The notes under the pieces: model-generated | Told to the model about the DNA's origin: nothing | The model's input: only the letters and a program-made list of their open reading frames with translations | The model's database searches: none | Translations under genes and position numbers: made by a program | Shown here: positions 49,907 through 59,049 of the stretch, piece by piece | Position numbering within the stretch: the stretch's first letter is position 1 | How the letters are laid out: each line of letters begins with the position of its first letter | Assembly (NCBI GenBank): GCA_902801485.1 | Contig: CADCIP010000004.1 | Location: forward strand, 1-64,000 | DNA: 64,000 bases | Source of the DNA: an uncultured Bacteroidales bacterium | Lineage (GTDB): Bacteria > Bacteroidota > Bacteroidia > Bacteroidales > Bacteroidaceae | Reading direction: 5' to 3'

Positions 49907-50746
49907 TTAAATCCACTCTACAGGTACTTCAATGGAAACAACACGGTCGTTAGTCGTTTCGTCAACAGTAATTGTAAGAGTGAAAGTGCCGTATTCGTTG
50001 GAAGTGTAGTGAGGTTTAACGGTCAGTTTGTAAGCCTCATTGCGTTTCAACGTGAATTTACCTGATGCTGTAGCAGTTGTAGATGTGTTACCATTCTTAT
50101 CCACATGTACATATTCCTCCTTGACTTTCAGTGAGATAGCATAGGATATTTCCTCACCGCTTTCCTTCAGCTTGACGTACCAAGGTTCTTTATCAGTTTT
50201 TGACCAAGGTAGTTTCTGACTTCCAAGTGCTTCTGTACCTGAAAACTCGGTGCTGTAATCATCATAGTACTTAGCCATATCTGCATCATACTCTACAAGA
50301 ATTTTACCACAGGTGGGAGTACAATTCACATTTACAACTTTCTCTTCATCGGGATTTAGGATAAATGAAGTGCTGCCTTCAACACGGAAAGTATTACGAC
50401 TGGCAGATTCCTCAGAACCATAAAATGCCTTGATCGAATAAGAGTTGTTGGAGCCTATAGTGCGCTCGAATTCTAAATCACTCTGAGGACCTTGCCATGT
50501 CTGGAGTACATTAGTTCCTTGCAATAACTGAACCGTGTAATTCCTTGTGTTTCGGTAATCAGCCTCATTGAGGGCACGTGTTTCCTCATCGAAACTGGCA
50601 TCGGCATTCAAATTAAGAACAATCTTACCCGTTTCTGACTTGTCCAGATTATCTGACGGCTTCGTATCAAAGTCGTGCTCCGAACATGATGCGAAGAGTG
50701 CAATTGCACTCAATCCCATGCAAAAGATTAATTGTTTTTGTTTCAT
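49907..50746 (-). CDS. DUF4493 lipoprotein, first gene of the surface locus
   Basis: A 279-aa lipoprotein: lipobox FASC (Cys21), GKIVLNLNAD, ETRA at 55-58, and a DUF4493 domain with FERTIGSNNSYSIKAFYG, LNPDEEKVVNVNCTPTCGKILVEYDADMAKYYDDY and a C-terminal strand EYGTFTLTITVDE. ATG 50746 begins the signal peptide; an in-frame ATG lies upstream at 50782. A -7 box lies at 50796-50803 and a 21-bp repeat array farther upstream. Confidence 0.8.
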   Translation of the reverse strand: MKQKQLIFCMGLSAIALFASCSEHDFDTKPSDNLDKSETGKIVLNLNADASFDEETRALNEADYRNTRNYTVQLLQGTNVLQTWQGPQSDLEFERTIGSNNSYSIKAFYGSEESASRNTFRVEGSTSFILNPDEEKVVNVNCTPTCGKILVEYDADMAKYYDDYSTEFSGTEALGSQKLPWSKTDKEPWYVKLKESGEEISYAISLKVKEEYVHVDKNGNTSTTATASGKFTLKRNEAYKLTVKPHYTSNEYGTFTLTITVDETTNDRVVSIEVPVEWI

Positions 50747-50795
50747 TACTTGAAATATGTTTATAATTTGTTGCTCGAACATTATTTTTCGGGTG

Positions 50796-50803
50796 CAAAA
50801 TTA
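50796..50803 (-). promoter_or_regulatory. Putative -7 box of the surface locus
   Basis: TAATTTTG on the minus strand, 50 nt before the ATG at 50746. No TTTG at the -33 distance, so it may need an activator. It is the only promoter-like box before the thirteen co-oriented genes that follow. Confidence 0.5.
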
Positions 50804-51089
50804 CCCCGACTTTTTATAACACATATTAAAAAGTGGTAGTATTTTTTAACAATATTGGTAAAAAAGAATAAAATAAGGTAAAAAAATAATTGAAAAACGG
50901 TACAATGACAAAAACAGAAAACAGGAGAAAAAAAGAGAAAATAACGTTGAAATGGTCATTTTCTTTCGATTTTTGTTAAATTTGAAACTTGAAAATAAAG
51001 TAAGAGAAGAAAAAAGGAAAAAGATATGGATTAGACAGAAATCTTATCGGACAAGCCTATAAAAAGTATTTTATCCTAAGGGATTTTTC
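50804..51089. other. A/T-rich leader region without genes
   Basis: Very A-rich on the plus strand (long runs of AAAAA with scattered G), no credible frame and no stable hairpin. It separates the promoter at 50796 from the 21-bp repeat array. A curved or regulatory upstream region is possible, but I see no defined site. Confidence 0.5.
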
Positions 51090-51173
51090 CATTTCAAAGT
51101 TTGGAATATACATACCAAGGTTTGGAATGTACATTTCAAAGTTTGCAACATACATTCCAAAGTTTGAAACGGA
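51090..51173. repeat. Four tandem 21-bp repeats with palindromic cores
   Basis: Units at 51090-51110, 51111-51131, 51132-51152 and a diverged fourth at 51153-51173. The shared form starts CATTTCAAAGTTTGGAAT, whose core CCAAAGTTTGG (or CAAAGTTTG) is an odd-centred palindrome. A 21-bp period equals two helical turns, so four sites face the same side. An open frame across the array encodes a 7-residue repeat, but I do not regard it as a gene. Confidence 0.85.
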
Positions 51174-51219
51174 AAATTGCTACCGAGGAAATATCTTTTC
51201 CTAAACGGGAAAAGAACAT

Positions 51220-51924
51220 TTACTTCTTGTTCTTGCTATATTGCTCGACTGTCACCTTACGGATAACAACATCTTCCAGAGGACGGTCGTTCTTGTCTGT
51301 GGAAACAGCCTGAATCTGTTTTACAACATCCATCCCATCAATAACCTCACCGAAGACCGTATATTGGCCGTCGAGATGGGGTGTTCCGCCACGTGTTTCG
51401 TAATCGTCTTTCATCTGGGCAGTCATTTCTATGCCTTTATCTTGCAACATGGAACGAACATTTTTCAGTTCACTTGGAGACTGCTTCTTACCATAAACAA
51501 TATAAAACTGGCAGCCGCTGCTATTCTGTTCCGGATTTACATCGTCCGCTTCTCTGGCAGCTGCTAAGGTTCCACGCCAATGATATATATAAGGTAAACA
51601 AAACTCGGCAGGAACGGTGTATCCGTTATTGCCCTCACCCAAAAGCTGGCCCTTTGGTGCATTACGCGAATCAGGATCGCCACCTTGAATCATAAAATTC
51701 TTAATACACCTGTGAAATAGGGTCCCGTCGTAGAATCCTTCTGAAGCTAACTTCAGGAAATTATTACGATGCAGAGGGGTTTCATCGAACAAGGCAACTC
51801 GGATAATGCCGCAAGATGTTTCGATGCGGACAACGGCACGTTTTTCCTTCTTCCGCGCCTGAACAGATATTACAGACATTGAAAGGAACAAAATCAGAAC
51901 GATAAGAATCTTATTTTTCAGCAT
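51220..51924 (-). CDS. Peptidyl-prolyl cis-trans isomerase, cyclophilin type
   Basis: A 234-aa exported cyclophilin: signal peptide (MLKNKILIVLILFLSMSVISVQA), then the catalytic domain. The domain has LHRNNFLKLASEGFYDGTLFHRCIKNFMIQGGDP (active-site FHR and the QGGDP loop), a Bacteroidota insertion before YIYHWRGTLAAAREADDVNPEQNSSGCQFYIV, and VFGEVIDGMDVVKQI. It speeds folding of exported proteins in the periplasm. ATG 51924 begins the signal peptide; the frame upstream lacks signal character. Single gene, -7 box at 51942-51949. Confidence 0.9.
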   Translation of the reverse strand: MLKNKILIVLILFLSMSVISVQARKKEKRAVVRIETSCGIIRVALFDETPLHRNNFLKLASEGFYDGTLFHRCIKNFMIQGGDPDSRNAPKGQLLGEGNNGYTVPAEFCLPYIYHWRGTLAAAREADDVNPEQNSSGCQFYIVYGKKQSPSELKNVRSMLQDKGIEMTAQMKDDYETRGGTPHLDGQYTVFGEVIDGMDVVKQIQAVSTDKNDRPLEDVVIRKVTVEQYSKNKK

Positions 51925-51941
51925 AATTTTGATGTTTTGTG

Positions 51942-51949
51942 CAAAAGTA
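51942..51949 (-). promoter_or_regulatory. Putative -7 box of the cyclophilin gene
   Basis: TACTTTTG on the minus strand, 18 nt before the ATG at 51924. TTTG at 51973-51976 gives a 23-nt spacer, slightly long. Confidence 0.5.
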
Positions 51950-52127
51950 AGGAAAAATTCCCCACCATGCAACAAAATAAAGAAAAAAAATATTCAAGAA
52001 AGGCAATAATGGGTAAATTTCAAAAAAAAGACCATTTCATCGAATGATATTAATCATTTTGCACGACTTATCTGAAAAGAAAATTAAGGCACAAAGAAGT
52101 TTATTAAAAAAAATTTTTGAAAAAATG

Positions 52128-52142
52128 TGGGGAATTGTGGGG
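52128..52142 (+). promoter_or_regulatory. Two MraZ-type boxes (TGGGG with 10-bp spacing)
   Basis: TGGGG at 52128-52132 and again at 52138-52142, separated by 5 nt. In E. coli, MraZ binds TGGGN repeats spaced by 5 nt ahead of its own operon. Here they lie just upstream of the -7 box and next to mraZ, which predicts autorepression of the dcw cluster. Confidence 0.7.
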
Positions 52143-52150
52143 AATTTGAT

Positions 52151-52158
52151 TATCTTTG
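52151..52158 (+). promoter_or_regulatory. Putative -7 box of the dcw operon
   Basis: TATCTTTG, 8 nt after the second TGGGG box and 33 nt before the mraZ ATG. No -33 TTTG at consensus spacing; the MraZ boxes occupy the region between -33 and -7. Confidence 0.6.
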
Positions 52159-52190
52159 CACCCAAGAATTAATATAATTAAGTACACGTG

Positions 52191-52649
52191 ATGAGATTTA
52201 CCGGCAATATTGATGCCAAAGTTGACGAAAAGGGACGAGTTTTTGTTCCAAGCAGCTTCCGCAAAATTCTTCAGAAAGAAGAGGAGCTGGGGCTGATTCT
52301 GCGTCGCGACATCTTCCAACGCTGCCTGATACTGTACCCTCAACAGGTATGGGATAAGCAGGTTGACGCCATTACTGCCAAAACCAATATGTTTGACAGA
52401 AACGGACGCAACGCCCTCAGACAGTTTGTAGCTGGTGCAGAAGCTGTATCGCTGGATAGCGGAGGACGTATTCTGATACCCAAAAGATATCTGGAAGAGG
52501 CCGGCATTAAGAACGACGTTCGCTTTATCGGTGTAGATAACACCATAGAAGTCTGGAACAAACAAGACGCAGAAGCACTTCTCGGTCAGCCGGAAGCTTT
52601 GGCAGACTGTCTGGAAGAGATGATGAACGCACCACAAGAGTGCAAGTAG
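52191..52649 (+). CDS. mraZ: MraZ transcriptional regulator
   Basis: A 152-aa DNA-binding protein of the SpoVT/AbrB-like fold, present twice in the chain: MRFTGNIDAKVDEKGRVFVPSSFRK near the N-terminus and EAVSLDSGGRILIPKRYLEEAG at about 83-104. It represses its own dcw operon in other bacteria. ATG 52191 used; a GTG lies directly before it. The first gene of the cluster, with its operator boxes at 52128-52142. Confidence 0.95.
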   Translation: MRFTGNIDAKVDEKGRVFVPSSFRKILQKEEELGLILRRDIFQRCLILYPQQVWDKQVDAITAKTNMFDRNGRNALRQFVAGAEAVSLDSGGRILIPKRYLEEAGIKNDVRFIGVDNTIEVWNKQDAEALLGQPEALADCLEEMMNAPQECK

Positions 52650-52663
52650 AATAACAATCAAGC

Positions 52664-53593
52664 ATGATGAGCGAGGTTTATCATATTCCTGTTCTGTTGA
52701 AAGAGACAGTGGACGGACTTGACATCAAGCCCAACGGGACTTATGTTGACCTCACCTTTGGAGGAGGCGGGCATAGCAGAGAGATTCTGAGCAGATTGGG
52801 AAAAGACGGACGTCTGTACAGTTTCGACCAGGACCTGGATGCCCAGAAGAATGCGCTTCCCTTGGAAGAAACATACGGGAAAGCTTTTACGTTTGTAAGA
52901 AGCAATTTCCGCTTCCTGAAGAACTGGATGCAATACTATGGTGTAGAGCAGATTGACGGCATTCTGGCTGATTTAGGCGTTAGCAGCCATCATTTGGACG
53001 ATGGAGAACGGGGATTCAGTTTCCGATACGATGCCAAGCTGGACATGAGGATGAACCAGACAGCAAGACTGAAAGCAAGCGATGTGCTGAAGAACTACTC
53101 GGAAGAACAACTGGCAGATGTCTTTTATCTGTATGGCGAAATGAAAAACAGCAGGAAACTGGCATCAGCAATCGTCAAGGCAAGAGCCACAACCGAGATG
53201 GAGACTACAGGCCAATTGGCAGAAATACTGAAGCCGTGCTTGGGTTACGACAGGGAAAAGAAAGACCTGGCACGTATTTTTCAGGCATTACGAATTGAAG
53301 TAAACGGAGAAATGTCTGCACTTAGGCAAATGCTGGCAGCAGCCGTAGAGATATTAAGTCCGGGAGGAAGAATCTCGATTCTGACATATCACTCGCTGGA
53401 AGACAGAATGGTGAAGAATATCATCAAGTCGGGAAATGTGGAAGGAAAGACGGAAACAGACCTGTTCGGACAAAGCAAAGCGCCCCTGAAGGCCGTGAAC
53501 AGAAATGTGATTACAGCATCGGCTGAAGAGGTACAGATGAATCCGCGAAGCAGATCGGCAAAACTTAGAATAGGAGAAAAATGGCAGAGATGA
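52664..53593 (+). CDS. rsmH: 16S rRNA (cytosine-1402 N4) methyltransferase
   Basis: A 309-aa SAM-dependent methyltransferase that modifies C1402 in the ribosomal P site. It has the N-terminal MSEVYHIPVLLKETVDGL, the SAM motif YVDLTFGGGGHSREIL (about 25-40), and the RsmH signature ILADLGVSSHHLDDGERGFSFRYDAKLDMRMN (about 103-134). In dcw clusters it sits between mraZ and ftsL, as here. Two ATGs in a row (52664, 52667) are possible starts. Its end overlaps the ftsL start by 13 nt. Confidence 0.95.
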   Translation: MMSEVYHIPVLLKETVDGLDIKPNGTYVDLTFGGGGHSREILSRLGKDGRLYSFDQDLDAQKNALPLEETYGKAFTFVRSNFRFLKNWMQYYGVEQIDGILADLGVSSHHLDDGERGFSFRYDAKLDMRMNQTARLKASDVLKNYSEEQLADVFYLYGEMKNSRKLASAIVKARATTEMETTGQLAEILKPCLGYDREKKDLARIFQALRIEVNGEMSALRQMLAAAVEILSPGGRISILTYHSLEDRMVKNIIKSGNVEGKTETDLFGQSKAPLKAVNRNVITASAEEVQMNPRSRSAKLRIGEKWQR

Positions 53594-54033
53594 CAGATAA
53601 AAACCAAGAGGAACTGGAGAAAAAACAGGCAACCGCCCCAGAAGATCAGGAGCAAAGCGGAAAGAGTATAATTTACAACGCTTTGGTCAACGACGAGGAT
53701 GACGGCGAGAAGAAAAACATAGAACATCTGAAGGATGTTCTGCAGGCGCTGAGTATCAACGGGTTGTGGTTCAAGCGTCAACTGGGTGTGCTGGCATTAA
53801 TACTTTTGGGAATCATTATCTACATTTCGAACCGCTATCAGGCACAGAGCGAGATGATAGAAGAGGATAAACTGCACGAGGAATTACAAGACTGGAAATA
53901 CAGGAGCATGACCAGAAACAGCGAGCTGACATTCCGCTGCCGCCAAAGTCAGTTAGAAGAACAACTGAAAGCAATGGGCGACAGCACGCTTTGCTCCAGC
54001 AACGAGCCCGTCTATGAACTTACAAACGATTAA
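53581..54033 (+). CDS. ftsL: FtsL-like cell-division protein
   Basis: A 150-aa bitopic membrane protein: a polar cytoplasmic N-terminus, one helix (LGVLALILLGIIIYIS, about 65-80), then a periplasmic coiled-coil segment. Sequence identity to E. coli FtsL is not visible; the call rests on position between rsmH and ftsI, size and topology, all typical of Bacteroidota. FtsL links FtsB to FtsQ and FtsW-FtsI in the divisome. Confidence 0.8.
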   Translation: MAEMTDKNQEELEKKQATAPEDQEQSGKSIIYNALVNDEDDGEKKNIEHLKDVLQALSINGLWFKRQLGVLALILLGIIIYISNRYQAQSEMIEEDKLHEELQDWKYRSMTRNSELTFRCRQSQLEEQLKAMGDSTLCSSNEPVYELTND

Positions 54034-54042
54034 AAGAAACGA

Positions 54043-56178
54043 ATGAAGTCAACAAAAAACGATAGTTCAATTGGTAGATTTCGCATCATCCTGGCGTTTA
54101 TTGCGATATTAGCCGTATATATTCTCGGGACGGCCCTTCATACCATGTTGCCCCCTCAAAGCAACTATTGGGAGCAAGTGGACAAGCGCTTTACAACAGA
54201 GAATATCTCCATTCCTGCCAACAGAGGGAATATCCTGTCGGCAGATGGACAAGTTCTTTCCGGCTCCATACCTGTATATCGTTTATACATGGACTTCAAG
54301 GTTTACGATCCGGATTCTGTAAGTCAAAAGAAGATAGAGAAATGGAGAGACTCTGCATTCGTTGCAGATTTGGACAGCATATCAGTTGGATTGGCAAAGA
54401 TATTCCAGAATCACGATGCAGCCTGGTTCAGGAATCACTTGCTGAAGGGAAAGCAGCGTGGCAGATTTGCCTGGAACATCTGTCCTGGGAAACTGGCATC
54501 GTACATTCAGTACAAAGAATGCCAGAAACTGCCCATGCTGAGGGAAAGTGCCAACAGAAGCGGTTTCCACGCCGAAGAGATTATGCAACGCAAAAAACCA
54601 TACGGTATGCTGGCATCCAGAACCCTTGGTGATTTGTATGCCGACTCCAGCGCTAAGGCAAAATGCGGACTTGAGCTGAGTTTCGACAGCATCCTGAGAG
54701 GAAAACCGGGTACTTCCCACTCGTCAAAGGTCCTGAACAAACGCATCAGATTTGTTGATATGCCACCAGAAGACGGCAACGACCTGTTAACAACGCTCGA
54801 CATCAACATCCAGGATATGGCCGACAGAGCCTTGCGTAACAAGCTGAAAGAGGTGAACGGCGAAATAGGAATGGCGGTGGTGATGGAGGTAAAGACAGGT
54901 GACGTAAAAGCGATCGTAAACCTGACAAGGATGTCCGACGGCGGCTATTACGAGTGTAAGAACAATGCCGTGAGCGACCTGATGGAACCAGGCTCCACCT
55001 TTAAGACAGCCAGTATAATGGTAGCCCTTGACGATGGTAAAATAAATAAGAACACGCGCGTAGAGACAGGAAGCGGTATTTACCAGATGCATGGACGCTG
55101 GATGAAAGACCACAACTGGCGTAAAGGCGGCTACGGCAACCTGTCGGTTCCAGAAGTGCTGATGTTCAGCTCGAACATCGGAGTCAGCAGACTGATAGAC
55201 GATGCCTACAAGGACGACCCTGACAGATATGTTCGCGGCCTGAACAAACTGGGCGTAGGACTTCCGCTTAACCTTCCCTTCGTAGGAAAGGGAGAACCTC
55301 GCGTCCGTCATCCCAAGAAACAAGGCAGATTCTGGTTAAACTGGAGCAACACAGCCCTCCCATGGATGAGTATCGGATACGAAACTATGCTGCCCCCCAT
55401 AGCCACACTAACATTCTACAATGGTATAGCTAACGGCGGAAAGATGGTTAAGCCCCGGTTTGTAACGGCCGAATTAAAAGACGGGCAGGTGATTCGTGAA
55501 TTCCCCACAGAGGTTATCAAGGAAAACATGTGCAAACCCAGCACACTGGCAGATATCCAGGAGATTCTGGAATTGGTAGTCAGCAAAGGATTGGGAAAGA
55601 AAGCAGGAAACAACGGCAGGTACTTTAAAGTTAGCGGTAAAACAGGTACGGCACAGATAGCAGCAGCCGGCGGAGGCGGATATCATAGCGGCACTACCAG
55701 GTATATGGTCAGCTTCTGCGGATACTTTCCAAGCGAAGCTCCCAAATACAGTTGTATCGTATGTATCGTAAAGACAGGCTTGCCTGCATCTGGAGGCGGC
55801 CAGTGCGGTCCTGTGTTCAGCGAAATCTCACAATACATTATGTCGAAAGGCAACAGTCACGACGCCAGAGAAGTCAGCGACTCCAACTCTGTATATATCC
55901 CCACTTCTGTACGCGGACAAGAGCAGAAATCCAACCTTGTGCTGGAGGAGCTGGGGATAAAGGAGCAGCTGGAAGCTAAAACAGACTCCGTCCCAGAGAA
56001 TAAGATTCCCGACGTGACAGGTATGGGAGCAAGGGATGCCGTATATGAACTACAGAAACGAGACCTGAAAGTGAATGTACATGGTAAGGGACGCGTAAAG
56101 AGTCAAAGCATTCCTGCCGGCAGTATTGCCGAAAGAGGTAAGACGATAACAATACAATTGGAACAAAACCAGAAATAA
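54043..56178 (+). CDS. ftsI: Division transpeptidase PBP3 with PASTA domain
   Basis: A 711-aa class B penicillin-binding protein that crosslinks septal peptidoglycan. N-terminal membrane helix ([20 protein letters not shown]), PBP dimer region, and transpeptidase domain with SxxK at S318-K321 (PGSTFK), SSN at 376-378 and KTG at 533-535 (SGKTGTAQ). A C-terminal PASTA domain (about 650-711, [17 protein letters not shown]) is absent from E. coli FtsI. The reading frame, length and motifs are complete. It starts 9 nt after ftsL. Confidence 0.95.
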   Translation: MKSTKNDSSIGRFRIILAFIAILAVYILGTALHTMLPPQSNYWEQVDKRFTTENISIPANRGNILSADGQVLSGSIPVYRLYMDFKVYDPDSVSQKKIEKWRDSAFVADLDSISVGLAKIFQNHDAAWFRNHLLKGKQRGRFAWNICPGKLASYIQYKECQKLPMLRESANRSGFHAEEIMQRKKPYGMLASRTLGDLYADSSAKAKCGLELSFDSILRGKPGTSHSSKVLNKRIRFVDMPPEDGNDLLTTLDINIQDMADRALRNKLKEVNGEIGMAVVMEVKTGDVKAIVNLTRMSDGGYYECKNNAVSDLMEPGSTFKTASIMVALDDGKINKNTRVETGSGIYQMHGRWMKDHNWRKGGYGNLSVPEVLMFSSNIGVSRLIDDAYKDDPDRYVRGLNKLGVGLPLNLPFVGKGEPRVRHPKKQGRFWLNWSNTALPWMSIGYETMLPPIATLTFYNGIANGGKMVKPRFVTAELKDGQVIREFPTEVIKENMCKPSTLADIQEILELVVSKGLGKKAGNNGRYFKVSGKTGTAQIAAAGGGGYHSGTTRYMVSFCGYFPSEAPKYSCIVCIVKTGLPASGGGQCGPVFSEISQYIMSKGNSHDAREVSDSNSVYIPTSVRGQEQKSNLVLEELGIKEQLEAKTDSVPENKIPDVTGMGARDAVYELQKRDLKVNVHGKGRVKSQSIPAGSIAERGKTITIQLEQNQK

Positions 56179-56189
56179 AACATACAATT

Positions 56190-57665
56190 ATGAAATTAAC
56201 ACAATTGATAAATGTATGCCGTCCCACAAAGGTTATAGGTGACACAGAAAAAGATGTAACCGGGATTGAGATAGACTCACGCTTGATTAAAAGCGGAAAT
56301 ATGTTCGTAGCCATGCGGGGAACGCAGGTTGACGGACACACATATATAGCCAAAGCTGTAGAGCTTGGTGCCAAAAGCATCGTCTGCGAGAAATTGCCTG
56401 CCGACATTCAGGATGACGTAACATATATACAATACGAAAAGACCGAAGATGTCGTAGGACCTTTGGCAACAACTTTCTTCGGGAGCCCGACCAGCAGGAT
56501 GAAACTGATTGGTGTAACAGGCACCAATGGAAAGACCACCATTGCTACCGTATTATATAATATGTTTAGGAGAATGGGGTACAAATGCGGACTGTGCAGC
56601 ACCGTCTGCAACTACATAGACGGTGAGGCTGTTCCCACAGAATGTACTACGCCCGACCCTATTACGCTGAACAGGCTGTTAGGACAAATGGCTGATGCCG
56701 GATGCGAATATGCCTTTATGGAAGTCAGCAGCCATAGTGTGACCCAGAAGAGAATCGGCGGTTTGAAGTTCGCCGGTGGCATTTTCACCAACCTGACCCG
56801 AGACCATCTGGATTACCACAAAACATTCGAAAACTACAGAGATGCCAAAAAGGGATTCTTTGACGCACTACCTAAAGGCTCCTTCGCTATTACGAATGCA
56901 GACGACAAAAATGGTTTCGTAATGGTACAGAACACAAAAGCAACGGTAAAAACCTACTCAACACGTACGGCTGCCGACTTCAAGGCTAAGATTCTGGAAG
57001 AGAGCTTCGAGGGGATGAACCTGGAGATTAACGGCCAGGAAGTTTGTGTACAGTTTGTCGGACGCTTTAACGTGAGCAATCTGCTTGCCATCTATGGAGC
57101 TGCCGTGATGATGGGGGCCGATCCAAGAGAAACGCTGATACACCTCAGCGCTATGAAACCTGTTAACGGACGATTCGAGACCATCCGTTCCAAGAATGGC
57201 GTAACAGCTATCGTTGACTATGCCCATACACCCGATGCGCTGAAAAATGTCCTAGATACCATCAACGAGGTACTGAAGCATCGCGGTCAATGCTGGACCG
57301 TATGCGGTGCCGGTGGCAACAGGGATAAGGGGAAACGACCTCTGATGGCACAGGAAGCCGTCAAGAACAGCGACCGTGTGATTATTACCAGCGACAATCC
57401 AAGATTCGAAGAACCTCAGGAAATTATCAACGATATGCTGGCAGGACTGACCGAGAAACAGCGCCAAGGCGTGCTGAGCATTGTTGACAGAAGGGAAGCC
57501 ATTCGTTCTGCTTGCCTCCTGGCACAACCAGGAGACGTCATCCTGGTTGCCGGTAAGGGCCACGAGGACTATCAGATTATCCAAGGTGTAAAGCACCACT
57601 TTGACGACCACGAGATTATACAGGAAGCATTTGGCTTAGTCCAAAACATTACAACGCTTAGCTAG
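56190..57665 (+). CDS. murE: UDP-MurNAc-L-Ala-D-Glu:meso-DAP ligase
   Basis: A 491-aa cytoplasmic Mur ligase. ATP loop [19 protein letters not shown] (about 107-125), the carbamylated-lysine region, DHLDYH, and in the C-terminal domain [14 protein letters not shown] and [16 protein letters not shown] is the motif linked with meso-diaminopimelate as the third amino acid rather than lysine. murF does not follow, as is usual for Bacteroidota. The spacer to mraY is a heptamer tract. Confidence 0.95.
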   Translation: MKLTQLINVCRPTKVIGDTEKDVTGIEIDSRLIKSGNMFVAMRGTQVDGHTYIAKAVELGAKSIVCEKLPADIQDDVTYIQYEKTEDVVGPLATTFFGSPTSRMKLIGVTGTNGKTTIATVLYNMFRRMGYKCGLCSTVCNYIDGEAVPTECTTPDPITLNRLLGQMADAGCEYAFMEVSSHSVTQKRIGGLKFAGGIFTNLTRDHLDYHKTFENYRDAKKGFFDALPKGSFAITNADDKNGFVMVQNTKATVKTYSTRTAADFKAKILEESFEGMNLEINGQEVCVQFVGRFNVSNLLAIYGAAVMMGADPRETLIHLSAMKPVNGRFETIRSKNGVTAIVDYAHTPDALKNVLDTINEVLKHRGQCWTVCGAGGNRDKGKRPLMAQEAVKNSDRVIITSDNPRFEEPQEIINDMLAGLTEKQRQGVLSIVDRREAIRSACLLAQPGDVILVAGKGHEDYQIIQGVKHHFDDHEIIQEAFGLVQNITTLS

Positions 57666-57713
57666 AGTTGAAAATGAAGAGTTTAGAGTAAACAGTAAAC
57701 GGTAAACTAAAAC
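57665..57713. repeat. Heptamer spacer murE-mraY
   Basis: GAGTTGA, AAATGAA, GAGTTTA, GAGTAAA, CAGTAAA, CGGTAAA and CTAAAAC, in register from the last base of the murE stop to the base before the mraY ATG. Stop codons (TAG, TAA) recur and close all frames. Confidence 0.9.
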
Positions 57714-58979
57714 ATGTTATATTACTTATTCAGATACTTAGGCGAATATGGAGTGAGCGGTGCTCACCTCTGGTCGTATATCTCATTCCGTGCACTCCTG
57801 ACGTTGGTGCTCTCGTTAATTATTTCGGTATGGTTCGGAGAGTATTTTATCAAATGGATGAAGAAGCGCGGAATCAATGAGGCCCAGCGCAGCGCAAACA
57901 TCGACCCATACGGAGTAGAGAAAAGGGGCGTTCCTACTATGGGTGGTTTGATTATCATCATCGCAACAGTTGTACCCTGTCTATTATTGGGCAGATTACG
58001 TAACATATACATGCTGCTGATGATTTTAACAACCGTATGGTTAGGAGCAATCGGTTTTGCTGACGACTACATCAAGATGAAAGTCACAAAAGACGGCTTA
58101 CGCCCTTTGTACAAACTATTCGGACAAGCATTATTGGGACTTGTAATCGGCCTGACCTTATGGCTTAGCCCTGATGCTGTTATACGCGAGAATGTGAAAG
58201 CTGAAGTCCAGAATCCCACAGAAGAGGTTACATACAAGAAAGAGGCCGTAAAAAGCACCATAACAACCATCCCGTTTGTCAAGAATAACAATCTGCGCTA
58301 TAGCGATATGTTCCGTTTCCTGGGCAGATACCGTACAGCTGCAGGATGGATATTCTTCGTATTCATGACAACCTTTGTGGTAATGGCAGTAAGCAACGGA
58401 TGTAATCTTAACGATGGCATGGACGGTATGTGTGCCGGCAATTCTGCAATTATTGGCGTAGCATTGGCCATTCTGGCATACGTAAGCAGCCATATTGTGA
58501 TGGCTGGTTATCTGAACATCATGTTTATTCCAGGCAGCGAAGAGATGGTAATCTTCCTGTTAGCATTCGTAGGAGCATTAATAGGCTTCTTGTGGTATAA
58601 CGCCTATCCAGCCCAGATATTCATGGGTGATACCGGTAGCCTGGCCATAGGCGGTATTATTGCAGTCGCAGCAATCATTATTCACAAAGAATTGCTTATT
58701 CCCCTGCTTTGCTTCATATTCTTTATGGAAAGCGTCAGCGTTTTACTTCAGACCAACTATGCAAAAATGGGTAATAAGAAAGGGCAGAAATGGCGTGTCT
58801 TCAAACGGGCACCCATACACGATACATTCAGAGTGGCTCCCGGCCAACTTCCTGCCGACTTCAAGGTGCTCATCAACTGGCCAAAAGGATGTTGGTTAGA
58901 GTCGAAGATAACAGTCCGATTCTGGATTGTAACCATTATACTTGCAGCACTTACCATAGTGACGCTGAAAATCAGATAA
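57714..58979 (+). CDS. mraY: Phospho-MurNAc-pentapeptide transferase
   Basis: A 421-aa inner-membrane enzyme that makes lipid I from UDP-MurNAc-pentapeptide and undecaprenyl phosphate. It has about ten helices, the catalytic FADDYIKMK region (about 120), NLNDGMDGMCAG (about 230) and MGDTGSLAIGG (about 304). The chain is about 60 residues longer than the usual 360; the extra lies mostly in the loop NVKAEVQNPTEEVTYKKEAV... (about 160-205). Such an insertion is, from memory, usual in Bacteroidota. Confidence 0.95.
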   Translation: MLYYLFRYLGEYGVSGAHLWSYISFRALLTLVLSLIISVWFGEYFIKWMKKRGINEAQRSANIDPYGVEKRGVPTMGGLIIIIATVVPCLLLGRLRNIYMLLMILTTVWLGAIGFADDYIKMKVTKDGLRPLYKLFGQALLGLVIGLTLWLSPDAVIRENVKAEVQNPTEEVTYKKEAVKSTITTIPFVKNNNLRYSDMFRFLGRYRTAAGWIFFVFMTTFVVMAVSNGCNLNDGMDGMCAGNSAIIGVALAILAYVSSHIVMAGYLNIMFIPGSEEMVIFLLAFVGALIGFLWYNAYPAQIFMGDTGSLAIGGIIAVAAIIIHKELLIPLLCFIFFMESVSVLLQTNYAKMGNKKGQKWRVFKRAPIHDTFRVAPGQLPADFKVLINWPKGCWLESKITVRFWIVTIILAALTIVTLKIR

Positions 58980-58982
58980 AAA

Positions 58983-59017
58983 GGATTAGGGGTTAGAGAT
59001 TAGGGATTAGAGATTAG
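58983..59017. repeat. Heptamer tract mraY-murD
   Basis: GGATTAG, GGGTTAG, AGATTAG, GGATTAG and AGATTAG without interruption, 4 nt after the mraY stop. Each unit carries TAG. The remaining 32 nt before murD are not in register. Confidence 0.9.
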
Positions 59018-59049
59018 AGAAGTGTGATAATATAAGATATTAAAGCAGG

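Noticed and set aside
31232-50746. Polysaccharide utilisation locus
   Set aside because: No SusC/SusD pair, no glycoside hydrolases and no HTCS or sigma/anti-sigma regulators; only lipoproteins, barrels and adhesins.
51090-51313. Open frame on the plus strand across the 21-bp repeats
   Set aside because: The 7-residue repeats only mirror the DNA repeat, the second half is antisense to the cyclophilin gene, and there is no start signal.
52104-52661. Minus-strand frame opposite mraZ
   Set aside because: mraZ on the plus strand has clear family motifs and operator boxes; the opposite frame is a shadow.
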